From Nonomuraea sp. PA05 (GTDB taxonomy: Bacteria > Actinomycetota > Actinomycetes > Streptosporangiales > Streptosporangiaceae), in NCBI RefSeq assembly GCF_008086045.1, contig NZ_VSEY01000047.1, positions 1-64,000 on the forward strand: DNA of 64,000 bases. The letters are read 5' to 3'. The stretch's first letter is position 1. Each line of letters starts with the position of its first letter. The position numbers were made by a program, and so were the translations under genes. Below are positions 33,512 through 42,418 of this stretch, in pieces. Below the pieces are notes generated by a model. The model saw nothing but the letters and a program-made list of their open reading frames with translations, was not told where the DNA came from and ran no database searches.

Positions 33512-34339
33512 ATGGCCAAGAAGAACAAGAAGCGCCAGGTGTCGGAGACTGCCGCCGACACGGCTCAGAAGCTCAAGCGCAAGGACTACGAGGCGGAGAT
33601 GCGGCGTCTGCACGGCGAGCTGGTCGCCATGCAGGAGTGGGTCAAGAGCACGGGGACGAAGGTCTGCATCGTGTTCGAGGGGCGGGACACCGCCGGCAAG
33701 GGAGGCACGATCAAACGGATCACCGAACGGGTCAGCCCCCGCGTGTTCCGGGTCGTCGCCCTGCCCGCCCCGACCGAGCGCGAGAAGTCACAGATGTACA
33801 TGCAGCGGTACGTTCCCTACTTCCCGGCCGCCGGCGAGGTCGTGATCTTCGACCGCAGCTGGTACAACCGCGCCGGGGTCGAGCGGGTGATGGGCTTCTG
33901 CAAGCCGGAGGAGACCGAGCAGTTCCTCAAGCTGGTGCCGTCGTTCGAGAAGGCCATGGTCGACTCGGGGATCCTGCTGCTCAAGTACTGGCTGGAGGTC
34001 AGCCCCACCGAGCAGACGCGGCGGCTGAAGAGCCGCATCCATGACCCGCGCAAGGTCTGGAAGCTGTCGGACATGGATTTGAAGTCCTACAGCCGCTGGT
34101 ACGACTACTCCCGGGCCCGCGACGCCATGTTCGCCACCACCGACACCGCCTGGGCGCCCTGGTACATCGCCCGTACCGACGACAAGCAGCGAGGGCGGCT
34201 GAACATCATCAGCCACCTGCTGAGCCAGATTCCCTACAAGCCACTCGCCCACAGGGAGTTCGCCCTGCCCAGGCGGCAGCGGGCCGACGGCTATGTGGAA
34301 CCCAAGCTTCCGCTGAAGTACATTCCCACTCCTTATTGA
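33512..34339 (+). CDS. ppk2: Polyphosphate kinase 2
   Basis: 275 aa from the ATG at 33512 with GAGAGGTGAG upstream. PPK2 signatures are all present: Walker A-like FEGRDTAGKGGTIKR near residue 55, VFRVVALPAPTEREKSQMY, the lid motif FDRSWYNRAGVERVMGF near 115, and the C-terminal WYIARTDDKQRGRLN. PPK2 enzymes transfer phosphate between polyphosphate and nucleotides; a class I (NDP-phosphorylating) type fits the length. It stands alone, divergent from a gene of unknown function. Confidence 0.95.
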   Translation: MAKKNKKRQVSETAADTAQKLKRKDYEAEMRRLHGELVAMQEWVKSTGTKVCIVFEGRDTAGKGGTIKRITERVSPRVFRVVALPAPTEREKSQMYMQRYVPYFPAAGEVVIFDRSWYNRAGVERVMGFCKPEETEQFLKLVPSFEKAMVDSGILLLKYWLEVSPTEQTRRLKSRIHDPRKVWKLSDMDLKSYSRWYDYSRARDAMFATTDTAWAPWYIARTDDKQRGRLNIISHLLSQIPYKPLAHREFALPRRQRADGYVEPKLPLKYIPTPY

Positions 34340-34350
34340 TCGGGGTCAGG

Positions 34351-36483
34351 TCAGTTCATGGCGTCGAGGGCTTCCCGGCAGCGGCGGAGCAGCTTCTCGT
34401 CGTCGGCGATCTGCGCGCTGCCGTATCCGCTGTCGGACGCGTTGTGCCTGCGCGCACGTCCCAGCTCGGCCTCCAGGAGCGGCCGGGCCTGCGCCGCGGC
34501 CCGCCCGAGTTCCGCGCAGAGCTCGGCCGCCTCCGTCCGGGTGTGCCTGTTGAGCTCCCACACGCGCGCCACCACCGGCGGCGCCACCTCGGCGTCGCCG
34601 GTCAGCCGGTACAGGGCGCGGACGGCCGCCAGCGGGACCCAGCCGTGCGGGTCCTTGCGCTTGGCCAGGCGCCGCAGCAGGGCGATTCTGGGCTTCGCGG
34701 CCCGCTCCCGCTCCGCCATCGCAGGGGCCATCTCGCCGAGGAGGCCCATCGCTGCCATGACGGCGTACTTGTCGTCTCCGCCGAGGTGACGGTCCGCGAC
34801 CGTGACGGCCGCTTCCACGTCTCCTGTGACCAGCCATAACGCCTTCGCCGCCCGGATGGCGGGGCCTCGCTCGGGCGAGGCCGCGGTCTCCCGCAGGATC
34901 GGCGCGCACTCGGCGGCGGCGGGCCCGATCGCCGTGATCGCCGCCAGCCAGCCCTCGGTGACCGGCTGGCCGAGCAGGTCGGGCAGGGCCTCGACGGCCG
35001 CAGGCCCGATCCTGGACAGCGCCCAGGAGATGCTCTCAAGGCGGTGATCAGCGGGCAGGTCGCGCAGGCGGCGGCACAGCAGGGGCAGCAGGGGCGCGGC
35101 CCGTGGTCCGAAGTCGCCCACGAGCTGGGCCACGTCCCTGGGCAGGTGCTCGCGCTCCAGGGCCCAGGCCAGCATCGGCAGCGCGCGGTCGTCCCCCGTG
35201 CCGCTCAGCGCGTGCAACGCCGGGCTCACGGTCGGCTGGCCGCCAGGCCAGTCGATCACCCACGGCAGCTCCGCGTCTTCCGGCCTCGTGTGGTCGGCCA
35301 CGCGCCTGTCCGTGGCGGACAGGACCTCCGCCAGGGCGTCCGCGGCGGGCGCCGCCAGCTCGTCCAGGTCCTTCAGTACGTCGATCGCCCTCGCCATCAC
35401 CACGGTGCCCGGCCGCCCGCTTCCGCTGCCGTCGAGCACGCGTTCGCCGAGGACGGTGATGAGCCCGGCGTAGTCGCCGCGCCAGTTCGCGAACAAGACG
35501 TGCGCCGGGCCCATGGCGTCCACCTGGCACTCCCAGTCGGGTGAGCGCAGCAGGGCCGTGAGGAGGCGTACACGATCGTCCACGCGGTCGCCCAAGCCTT
35601 TGGACACGGCATGCACGAGCTCGCCCGCCCGTGGCGCGCGCCGGCCCGCGTCGCGTTCCGCACGTGCCCGCCGCAGCGCGCCGATCAGGGTCGGGGTCTC
35701 GACGTCCGCGGGTGGCGGGGAGGCCGGAGGTGTACCGGTTTCGTACAGGGCGGTGAGCAGGTCGAGCGCCTCGCCGACCGCGACCGCCGGGCCGCCGCCC
35801 AGCGAGGCCAGCTCCGCCAGCGCCACCAGCCTGACCTGCGGATCCTCCTCCGCCGCCGAGACCTTCCCCAGCCAGTCGCGCACGTCCTCCGCGCCGGTCT
35901 GTACGTCTCCCGCCCCAGCCTGTGCGTCGTCCGCATCGCTCTGGCGGCGGCCCAGTGCGGCCCCAGTGCGCACGATGGCTTCCCGTACGCTCGGATCGCC
36001 CTCGCTCCCCAGGCGGCCGGTCAGGCTCGTCACCGCGGCCCGCGCCTCGTCCACGCAGGCGGCCAGCAACCCGGCCACGGCCTCGCGCACCTTCGGGTCG
36101 GGGTCGCCGAGCAGGCGCTCCCACAGCGGGAACGCGGCGGTCACGGCTCCGTTGGCCTTCTTGTACGGCCCGCTCAGCTCGGTCGGATCCTCGGCCGAGG
36201 CGATGCTCGCCAGCAACTCCACCACCTCCGCCCGGCCCGCCAACGCGGGGGCCGCGGCGATGCGGAGGAGGAAGGGGATCGCCGCCAGGGTGCACGGGTA
36301 GACGTCACCCTGGTGGTGCACGGCGCCGTACATGCCGTCGAGGGCCGTCTCCCGTACGGCGGGATCGGGGCCGGCCAGGCCGCGAAGCAAGTCCGGGACC
36401 TCCGTGGCGGGGCCGTAGGCGTGACGCATGCGGCTCCACCGGACGTCGCTCAGCCCGGCGAACAGGTCCACTTCGTTTGCCAT
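34351..36483 (-). CDS. HEAT-repeat protein
   Basis: 710 aa from the ATG at 36483; a longer frame from 36615 lacks support. Nearly the whole length is made of HEAT/PBS-lyase-type helical repeats, for example DPDPKVREAVAGLLAACVDEA near residue 110, EDPQVRLVALAELASLGG near 210 and ERGPAIRAAKALWLVTGD near 530. No enzymatic motif or signal peptide is visible. Such alpha-solenoids act as protein-binding scaffolds. The gene converges with PPK2 (11-bp gap) and has no operon partner. Confidence 0.85.
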   Translation of the reverse strand: MANEVDLFAGLSDVRWSRMRHAYGPATEVPDLLRGLAGPDPAVRETALDGMYGAVHHQGDVYPCTLAAIPFLLRIAAAPALAGRAEVVELLASIASAEDPTELSGPYKKANGAVTAAFPLWERLLGDPDPKVREAVAGLLAACVDEARAAVTSLTGRLGSEGDPSVREAIVRTGAALGRRQSDADDAQAGAGDVQTGAEDVRDWLGKVSAAEEDPQVRLVALAELASLGGGPAVAVGEALDLLTALYETGTPPASPPPADVETPTLIGALRRARAERDAGRRAPRAGELVHAVSKGLGDRVDDRVRLLTALLRSPDWECQVDAMGPAHVLFANWRGDYAGLITVLGERVLDGSGSGRPGTVVMARAIDVLKDLDELAAPAADALAEVLSATDRRVADHTRPEDAELPWVIDWPGGQPTVSPALHALSGTGDDRALPMLAWALEREHLPRDVAQLVGDFGPRAAPLLPLLCRRLRDLPADHRLESISWALSRIGPAAVEALPDLLGQPVTEGWLAAITAIGPAAAECAPILRETAASPERGPAIRAAKALWLVTGDVEAAVTVADRHLGGDDKYAVMAAMGLLGEMAPAMAERERAAKPRIALLRRLAKRKDPHGWVPLAAVRALYRLTGDAEVAPPVVARVWELNRHTRTEAAELCAELGRAAAQARPLLEAELGRARRHNASDSGYGSAQIADDEKLLRRCREALDAMN

Positions 36484-36664
36484 GGTGGAGATCCTGCCGT
36501 AGCCCACCGACATTCCCGGCCGACGGGCGCGGAGCCGGCCACCGCCGAAGCGCACTGCCGTGGCCGCTGGTCCCCTTGCCTTCCCTCGGCAGCCGAGCGG
36601 ATCAACGCTGTGCACACGGGTGGGCCTGGGGGCATCTCACCCTGGGCGGATCAACCAGCGGGCC

Positions 36665-37009
36665 TTACCGGTCGAAATCCGAGAGCGCCCGCCGCGCGAC
36701 GGTCCGTAGTTCCTGCCAGGCGAGGGCCGTTGTGACCGCCTCCTCAGTCCAGAGCTCAGGACCATGCTCAGTCATGCGGCTCAGCTTCGCGTCGACTGGT
36801 AGCAGCGCCTCAAGTGCCTCCTGACTCAGCAGGCCGTCGTGTGTCTTCGCCTGGGCCAGATGCAGTGCGTCGTCGAACTCGAGCGCCAGCTCGTCGACGT
36901 CGACACGCAGACTACGCACATGCTCCAACTGCCTCTCGGCGTCCCAGCCCAGCCGGCTGAGGACAGTGCGGATCCAGCGACGGAACTCGGGCTCCTGTTC
37001 GCCGGTCAT
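36665..37009 (-). CDS. 114-aa protein of unknown function
   Basis: Start chosen at the ATG at 37009 (begins MTGEQEPEFRRWIRTVL). The protein is all-helical and acidic with Trp/Leu motifs (LGWDAERQLEHVRSL, LWTEEAVTTALAWQEL). There is no signal peptide or known motif. It might be an antitoxin or immunity-like protein by size and charge, but no partner toxin is adjacent, so this stays open. Confidence 0.55.
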   Translation of the reverse strand: MTGEQEPEFRRWIRTVLSRLGWDAERQLEHVRSLRVDVDELALEFDDALHLAQAKTHDGLLSQEALEALLPVDAKLSRMTEHGPELWTEEAVTTALAWQELRTVARRALSDFDR

Positions 37010-37253
37010 TGAATGACTCCCCACCACAAGCGGGCTGTCACGCACCGTGAGAAATCCTGGTCGCCATCAACGCCGCCCACCGCTGCGACACCTCGATTCC
37101 CAGCGAACTCACAGCGACTGGCCTTGGCGTCAGGCTCCGTCATACCAACGGCTCTTGACCGCCGTCAGCATCCGTGTCTAGATCGAAAAGGCCCCCCGCC
37201 GCACCCCTCCGGAGGACCCCGCACATGGCCGCAGCAGTGACCCTCAGGCCCCG

Positions 37254-37817
37254 ATGACCCGGCCGGACCACCCGACCACCCAGCGACAGGCGTTACGGAT
37301 CTCCACCGTCCTGGCCGGGCTCCTCAACCTCGCCCTCGCCGCCCTGCTGGCCGGCATCCCGTCCAGCTCCCCCACCCTCGACGAAGTGCCCACCCCCGAG
37401 AACCACGCCGCCGCCCCGCTGCCCGCCGTCGCCGTTCCCGTCCAGCTCACCGCCTCCCCCGGCAGGAGCACGACGCGAACGCGTCGCCCCGCCACCGCCC
37501 CGACGATCACACCGGCCCGCAAGCACAGCAGCCACCGCCCGACGGCCACTCCCCGCCCTCAGCGCTCCACCCGCACGGCGCCGGCCAGACCGACCCTGGT
37601 GACCGCCGCACCAACCGCCTCGCGCCGCCCGACGCCGGCGACGTCCAGCCCCGCCGAGGCCGGAGAGGCGCCGAAGCCGTCCAGCACGCCGGAACCGGAC
37701 GCAGCCGCCCAGCACACCCCGCCGGGACAGACCCGAGAACCACCGGGACAGGCGAACAAGGAGAACAACCAGGACACTCACACCCCGCCCGGCCAAGCCA
37801 AGAAGTCCGAAGGCTAG
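37254..37817 (+). CDS. Hypothetical Pro/Thr-rich membrane-anchored protein
   Basis: 187 aa beginning MTRPDHPTTQRQALRI, with one hydrophobic segment (STVLAGLLNLALAALLAGI, residues 17-35) followed by about 140 residues of Pro, Thr, Ser and Ala with charged repeats ending PPGQAKKSEG. It would be a signal-anchored disordered protein at the cell surface. Low-complexity GC-rich coding makes the call uncertain, and a long frame exists on the other strand as well. Architecture resembles the 161-aa protein at 6580-7065. Confidence 0.4.
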   Translation: MTRPDHPTTQRQALRISTVLAGLLNLALAALLAGIPSSSPTLDEVPTPENHAAAPLPAVAVPVQLTASPGRSTTRTRRPATAPTITPARKHSSHRPTATPRPQRSTRTAPARPTLVTAAPTASRRPTPATSSPAEAGEAPKPSSTPEPDAAAQHTPPGQTREPPGQANKENNQDTHTPPGQAKKSEG

Positions 37818-37875
37818 CTGCCCGGCGAATACCGGTACGCCATGTCGTGTTGCGGCAAGAGCGAGGCCGGCGCCA

Positions 37876-38529
37876 TCACCCGCGACCCGCACACCAGGCA
37901 GGCACGGCATCGGCGGCGTCCCCGATGGCGATGTCGCCGATCTTCGTGCCCGGCGCCAGCTTCGCTGTCCCTCGCCGGAGTTCTCCAGCGAGGTGCCAGT
38001 ACCTCGCGATGTCGCATCGGCCCAGGTTGGCCAGTCCGTCCTCACCGCCCAGGAAGAGCGGGACGTCGTAACCCACGCACTCACCGAACCCCAAGGGCGC
38101 CGCATCGGTGGCACGCCACTGCTCGTGGAAGCTCTTGGCCAAGGCTTCGTCCGCGTACTCGACCAGTTCGCCGTCGTGAAACTCGGAAAAGGGCACCGGA
38201 ATCTCCAGCACCTGCCCTGTCCCCGGCTCCAGCATGAGCACCGAAGGGTCTTCCGTCCCCTGTACGCGTAGGTCCAGGGAGAACTGCCGCCCCAGCCAGT
38301 CGAACCCGAAGCAGGAGAGCTCACCGAACTCGGGAAAGGCATGGGCGGCGAAGACGTCGGCCTCCGCGCGGGATCTCCACGTGTGGATCCGGTAGAGGCC
38401 GCCGTCGAAAGTGGACCCGCCGAACTCCGACAACAGGCGGTCGGCCGCTGGGTGGCGTTCCTCGGCTTGGGGAGCGTGGCCACCGGTTCCCGCTGTCAGC
38501 TCGAAGGCTCGCAGGAACCGATCCAGCAT
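37876..38529 (-). CDS. DUF1851/Tdi1-like immunity-type protein
   Basis: 217 aa from the ATG at 38529, with GAGG seven bases upstream; a GTG at 38550 is an alternative. The C-terminal half matches the DUF1851/Tdi1 pattern as I remember it: LGFGECVGYDVPLFLGGEDGLANLG, then DIARYWHLAGELRRG and IGDIAIGD. The N-terminal half (FGGSTFDGGLYRIHTW, then FAAHAFPEFGELSCFGFDWLG) fits the associated GAD-like part. Members of this family include immunity proteins against polymorphic toxins and stand-alone proteins; no toxin gene is adjacent here. Family assignment is moderate. Confidence 0.6.
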   Translation of the reverse strand: MLDRFLRAFELTAGTGGHAPQAEERHPAADRLLSEFGGSTFDGGLYRIHTWRSRAEADVFAAHAFPEFGELSCFGFDWLGRQFSLDLRVQGTEDPSVLMLEPGTGQVLEIPVPFSEFHDGELVEYADEALAKSFHEQWRATDAAPLGFGECVGYDVPLFLGGEDGLANLGRCDIARYWHLAGELRRGTAKLAPGTKIGDIAIGDAADAVPAWCAGRG

Positions 38530-38679
38530 CCTGTTGACCTCATCTTCCACCCAAGAGAAAAGAACTATATCCCCTTATGTCCAGGTTGTGATGAGGTCAT
38601 GCCGAGCCGGTGATCACGTCCATGGGCCACAGACCTGGTGACCAGCAGAGTTGCACTCAGACGATGCGAGGGAGTCATC

Positions 38680-39702
38680 ATGAGTACGCAGCTCTTGCGC
38701 CAGGAACAGAAGACCGCCACCTGGCACGGCCCGCTCGGCTGGTGCGCGGCCGCGATGGCGGTGCTGGCGACCGTCAGCGCCCTGGGGCTGGTGATCGACG
38801 AGCGCACGCTGCTGGGCCAGAGCGTGTGGCTCAAGCCGTTCAAGTTCGCGATCTCCTTCGGCCTGTACGCCGGGACCCTGGCCTGGATGATCAGCCAGGC
38901 CGGGCGGTGGCGGCGGACGTTGTGGTGGCTGGGCACGGTGACCGTGGCGGGGTTCCTCGTTCCTGAGATCTCGGCCATCACCTTCCAGGCGGCCCGCGGC
39001 GTCCCCAGTCACTTCAACTTCTCCACCGGCCTGGACGAGACCGTGTTCATGGTCATGGGCGGCGCCGCCTACCTGGGCTGGCTGATGACCTTCGCGCTGG
39101 GGGTCTTCCTGGTGGCGCAGCGGCGGGTGGATCGGGCGATGGCGTGGGCGATCCCGCTGGGGCTGGTCATCTCGCTGGCCGGCATGTCGGTCGGTTATCT
39201 GATGACCGCTCCCACCCCGGCGCAGGCGGAGGATCTGGCGAGCGGGCTGCGGTTGGCCACGATCGGGGCGCACAGCGTGGGGGCTCCGGACGGGGGCGCG
39301 GCCATGCCGGTTACCGGATGGGAGACGGGTGCCGGTGATCTGCGGGTGGCGCACTTCGTCGGGCTGCATGCCATGCAGGTGATTCCGCTGGTCGCTATCG
39401 GGTTGAAGCTGGCGTGCCGCCGCGTTCCCGTGCTGGCGTGCCGCCGCTTTCCCGTGCCGGCCTGCCGCCGCGTTCCCGTGCTGGGGGACGTCCGCACGGC
39501 GTTGGTGGTCATCGCGGCGTTCGGTTACGCGGGGGTCACCGCGCTGGTGTTGTGGCAGGCGCAGCGCGGTCAGGCGCTGGTCCAGCCTGACGGGCTGACC
39601 GTCGTAGCCGTGGCGGCTCTGGTCGCGGTGGTGTCCGCCTGCGTGACCGCGGTGATCAAGTTCGCCGCCGGCACCCGGGAAGTGCCCCGACAGACACCAT
39701 GA
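38680..39702 (+). CDS. Integral membrane protein of unknown function
   Basis: 340 aa from the ATG at 38680, with GAGGGAG about six bases upstream. About eight hydrophobic segments are visible, including GWCAAAMAVLATVSALGLVI, FAISFGLYAGTLAWMI and AALVAVVSACVTAVI. A soluble loop at residues about 240-270 carries an eight-residue unit repeated three times (ACRRVPVL, ACRRFPVP, ACRRVPVL) from a 24-nt tandem repeat at 39412-39483. No known transporter signature. It stands divergent from the DUF1851-like gene. Confidence 0.75.
   Translation: MSTQLLRQEQKTATWHGPLGWCAAAMAVLATVSALGLVIDERTLLGQSVWLKPFKFAISFGLYAGTLAWMISQAGRWRRTLWWLGTVTVAGFLVPEISAITFQAARGVPSHFNFSTGLDETVFMVMGGAAYLGWLMTFALGVFLVAQRRVDRAMAWAIPLGLVISLAGMSVGYLMTAPTPAQAEDLASGLRLATIGAHSVGAPDGGAAMPVTGWETGAGDLRVAHFVGLHAMQVIPLVAIGLKLACRRVPVLACRRFPVPACRRVPVLGDVRTALVVIAAFGYAGVTALVLWQAQRGQALVQPDGLTVVAVAALVAVVSACVTAVIKFAAGTREVPRQTP
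39412..39483 (+). repeat. Three tandem copies of a 24-nt unit inside a coding region
   Basis: Units 39412-39435, 39436-39459 and 39460-39483 differ at only two or three bases each. They encode ACRR-(V/F)-PV-(L/P) three times in a cytosolic or external loop of the membrane protein. Copy number may vary between strains by slippage. Confidence 0.85.
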
Positions 39703-39752
39703 CATCCGTAAGATATGCGACTCAAGCATCGGATGCTACATAAGGGGCATAA

Positions 39753-40991
39753 GTGACGGGCCTTTCCCGCAGGACTCTTCTCGCGGCGGCGCCGGCGGCC
39801 GCGCTGATCGCCGGACGACCGGCGCAGGCGGCGCCGCCCACCCCTGTCGTACGCACATCGGGAACCGCGCCGACCCAGCTGGCCGGGTACGACAACGTGC
39901 TCAAGAAGTTCGTCCTGGCTCGCCAGATCAGGGCCGCACAGCTTGCCGTCATGAAGAACGGCAAGATCCTGCTCGCCCGCGGCTACTGCTACGACGACTA
40001 CTCCAGGCTGCCGGCCACCCCGACGCCCACGTCGTTGTTCCGGATCGCCAGCCTGAGCAAGAACATCACCTCGGCCGCCGTCATGCGCCTCGTGCAGGAC
40101 GGCAAGCTGAGCCTGTCGGCCAAGGTCACCCAACTGCTCGGCCTCACCCCGGCCGACGCCAGGATGGAGCAGGTCACCGTCCTGCGCCTCATGCAGCACC
40201 TCGGCGGCTGGGACCGCGACGTCTCCAAGGACCAGCTCTGGCTGGACCACACCATCTCGGCCGCGCTCGACGTGCCGCTGCCGATCGGGCATGACGACAT
40301 CATCCGGTACGCCACCGCCCGCCCGCTCGACCACGCCCCGGGCACCAAGATGGTCTACAGCAACTACGGGTACCTGCTGCTCGGCCGGATCATCGAGAAG
40401 GTCTCGGGGCTGCCCTACGAGGCGTACGTCCAGAGCAAGCTGCTCCAGCCGCTCGGCATCACCCGCATGCAGCTCGGCGGGAGCCTGCGGAGCGAGGCCG
40501 TGGCCGGCGAGGTCAGGTACGAGTCGCAGTACACGAACAAGACCGTGCTGGACACCTCCGGCACCACCGTCCCGTACCCGTACGGCGGCTTCAACATGCC
40601 CAACCAGGACGCCAACGGCGGCTGGCTGGCCTCCGCCGTGGACCTGGTCCGCTGGACCCTCGCCTTCGACCGGCCGGGCACCGTGCTGAGCTCCACCTCG
40701 ATCGCCAAGCTGGTGGCCAAGCCGGAGATCGGGGTCAACGAGTACGGCTCCTGGTACGGCGGCGGGTGGTGGTGCCGCCAGGTCACCGGCCACCTCAACA
40801 CCTGGCACAACGGCTCGATGCCCGGCACGTTCGCCTACCTGGCGCGGCTGCAGAACGGGTTCAGCTATGCCGTGCTGTTCAACCGGCGTGAGGAGAGCGG
40901 GTCGCTCGACTACGACGGGATCGATGACGACATGAACAAGGTGACCGTGTCGTCCTGGCCGACCACCGATCTGACCTCGAAGTACTTCTGA
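39753..40991 (+). CDS. Secreted serine hydrolase (class C beta-lactamase fold)
   Basis: 412 aa from the GTG at 39753 with AAGGGG five bases upstream. The N-terminus is a Tat signal: SRRTLLAAAPAAALIAGRPAQA with cleavage probably after AQA. The beta-lactamase/esterase/DD-peptidase fold shows the catalytic SLSK in FRIASLSKNITSAAV near residue 100, the YSN in VYSNYGYLLLGRII near 205, and the His-Gly type motif WHNGSMPG near 350. Members act on peptidoglycan-like or ester substrates; the exact substrate is unknown. It stands alone. Confidence 0.9.
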   Translation: MTGLSRRTLLAAAPAAALIAGRPAQAAPPTPVVRTSGTAPTQLAGYDNVLKKFVLARQIRAAQLAVMKNGKILLARGYCYDDYSRLPATPTPTSLFRIASLSKNITSAAVMRLVQDGKLSLSAKVTQLLGLTPADARMEQVTVLRLMQHLGGWDRDVSKDQLWLDHTISAALDVPLPIGHDDIIRYATARPLDHAPGTKMVYSNYGYLLLGRIIEKVSGLPYEAYVQSKLLQPLGITRMQLGGSLRSEAVAGEVRYESQYTNKTVLDTSGTTVPYPYGGFNMPNQDANGGWLASAVDLVRWTLAFDRPGTVLSSTSIAKLVAKPEIGVNEYGSWYGGGWWCRQVTGHLNTWHNGSMPGTFAYLARLQNGFSYAVLFNRREESGSLDYDGIDDDMNKVTVSSWPTTDLTSKYF

Positions 40992-41099
40992 CCCGCGGGC
41001 GGCGCCCGGTACGCGGCCCCGGCCCGACGGCGCCGATCAGGTCGGCGTCAGTGCCGAGCGGCTGGCGGAGCATCCGGCGGCAGGCGTACGGGAGCCACG

Positions 41100-41849
41100 T
41101 CAGGAGGCGTGAATGACGGGCACGTCGAGCGCCCGCAGTGTGGCGTTGCCGGGATCGACGTCGGTGACGATCCCCGCGACCTCCGTCAGCGGCAGGACGG
41201 CGAACCGGGAGGCGGCGCCGATCTTCTCCGCGCTGCCCAGCACGTAGGTGTCCGCGGCCTGCCTGGCCAGGGCGCGTTTCATGGCGGCCTCGTCGGCGTC
41301 GCCGGTGGTCAGCCCCGCCTCGGGATGGATCCCTGTCACGCCGAGGAGGAAGAGGTCGGCGCTCAGGCCGCGGGCGGCCTCCGCCGCGGCGGCGCCGCAG
41401 GCGACCATGGAGTGCTTGAACAACCGGCCGCCGATCAGGTAGACCTCCACGTCGCGGTGCTCGGCCAGCGCGCTGCCCACGGTGGGGCTGTGCGTGATGA
41501 CGGTGGCGCGCAGGTCGAGCGGGAGTGCGCGGACGACCGCGAGCGCGGTGGTGCCGCCGTCCAGGATGGCGGTGCTGCCGGGCTGGATCAGTGCGGCGGC
41601 GGCGGCGGCCACGCGTTGTTTGCCGGACACTTCGACGCCCTGGCGGGTGGCGTAGTCGGCGATGGCGGGAGAGACGGGCAGCGCGCCGCCGTACACGCGC
41701 TGGCACAAGCCCGCGGCGGCGAGGTCACGCAGGTCGCGGCGGATGCTGTCCTCGGAGATGCCGAGCTCGGCGGCGAGGTCCTTGGCGATGATCCGGCCGT
41801 CCTGGTGGAGGCGGTCCAGGAGCAGTTCACGGCGTTGGGCGGCCAGCAT
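41100..41849 (-). CDS. DeoR/GlpR-family transcriptional regulator
   Basis: 249 aa with AAGGAG eight bases before the ATG. The N-terminal DeoR helix-turn-helix is RRELLLDRLHQDGRIIAKDLAAEL then GISEDSIRRDLRDLAAAG. The C-terminal sugar-phosphate isomerase-like sensor domain has LDGGTTALAVVRAL and LFLLGVTGIHPEAGLTT. Members respond to sugar phosphates. No sugar operon is adjacent; the divergent gene is a signal peptidase, so its target is probably elsewhere. Confidence 0.9.
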   Translation of the reverse strand: MLAAQRRELLLDRLHQDGRIIAKDLAAELGISEDSIRRDLRDLAAAGLCQRVYGGALPVSPAIADYATRQGVEVSGKQRVAAAAAALIQPGSTAILDGGTTALAVVRALPLDLRATVITHSPTVGSALAEHRDVEVYLIGGRLFKHSMVACGAAAAEAARGLSADLFLLGVTGIHPEAGLTTGDADEAAMKRALARQAADTYVLGSAEKIGAASRFAVLPLTEVAGIVTDVDPGNATLRALDVPVIHAS

Positions 41850-41920
41850 GCACGTTTCTCCTTGTTTTTTCCGATTGTAGTGGCGCGTCGTGATGGTTCC
41901 GATCGCAGGCAGGGCCGCTT

Positions 41921-41937
41921 GATCGTCTCCGACGATC
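41921..41937. promoter_or_regulatory. Dyad GATCGTC-TCC-GACGATC before signal peptidase gene
   Basis: Perfect 7-bp arms with a 3-base centre, ending four bases before the GTG of the S26 gene. It could be an operator or a hairpin in the leader. Its owner is unknown; DeoR-type regulators often use such short dyads. Confidence 0.5.
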
Positions 41938-41941
41938 TAGA

Positions 41942-42418
41942 GTGAGGCCCGTGTGGTACGCGTTCATCGACGTCGCGGTGCTAGCCGTCGTCGCGGTCGT
42001 CGCCCGGCGCCGTCTCGTCGTGGTCCAGGTGAGCGGTGTGAGCATGTCGCCGACCTACCGTCCGGGTGACCGGGTGCTGGTCCGCCGGACCGGCGCGGTG
42101 CGGCGGGGCCAGGTGGTGGTCTTCGAGTCGACGCGGCCGTCGGGGTGGGGCACGGGCCCGCCGGCGCCTCCGTGGGCGATCAAGCGGGTGACCGCGCTGC
42201 CGGGCGACCCCGTTCCGGCCGACGTGGCGGAGGCGGTGGCGGCGAGGCCCGGCGCGTGCGTGCCCGAGGGTGCGCTCGTGGTGGTGGGGGACGGCACGTC
42301 GAGCGCCGACTCACGGGTGTACGGCTACCTGCCGGCCGACCGGCTGCTCGGCGTGGTGGTACGCAGGCTGTCCCCCGGCCCGCCGGCTGCTGAGCGGTCG
42401 GGAGAAACGGCCTCGTAG
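41942..42418 (+). CDS. S26-family signal peptidase
   Basis: 158 aa, starting at the GTG at 41942. One N-terminal membrane segment (IDVAVLAVVAVVA) is followed by the serine motif SGVSMSPTYRPGDRVLV, in which the Ser before MSPT is the nucleophile, and IKRVTALPGD, containing the catalytic Lys. The C-terminal GDGTSSADSRVYGYLP box is also present. It is a short, single-pass form such as those linked to specialised substrates rather than the housekeeping enzyme. Its 3' end overlaps the convergent ABC exporter gene by 94 bp. Place beside the Cys-rich peptide operon suggests that it cuts that precursor. Confidence 0.85.
   Translation: MRPVWYAFIDVAVLAVVAVVARRRLVVVQVSGVSMSPTYRPGDRVLVRRTGAVRRGQVVVFESTRPSGWGTGPPAPPWAIKRVTALPGDPVPADVAEAVAARPGACVPEGALVVVGDGTSSADSRVYGYLPADRLLGVVVRRLSPGPPAAERSGETAS

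Noticed and set aside
37293-38483. 396-codon leftward frame across the Pro-rich gene and the DUF1851-like gene
   Set aside because: It is out of frame with the DUF1851-like protein and shows no family motif; its only order comes from biased composition.
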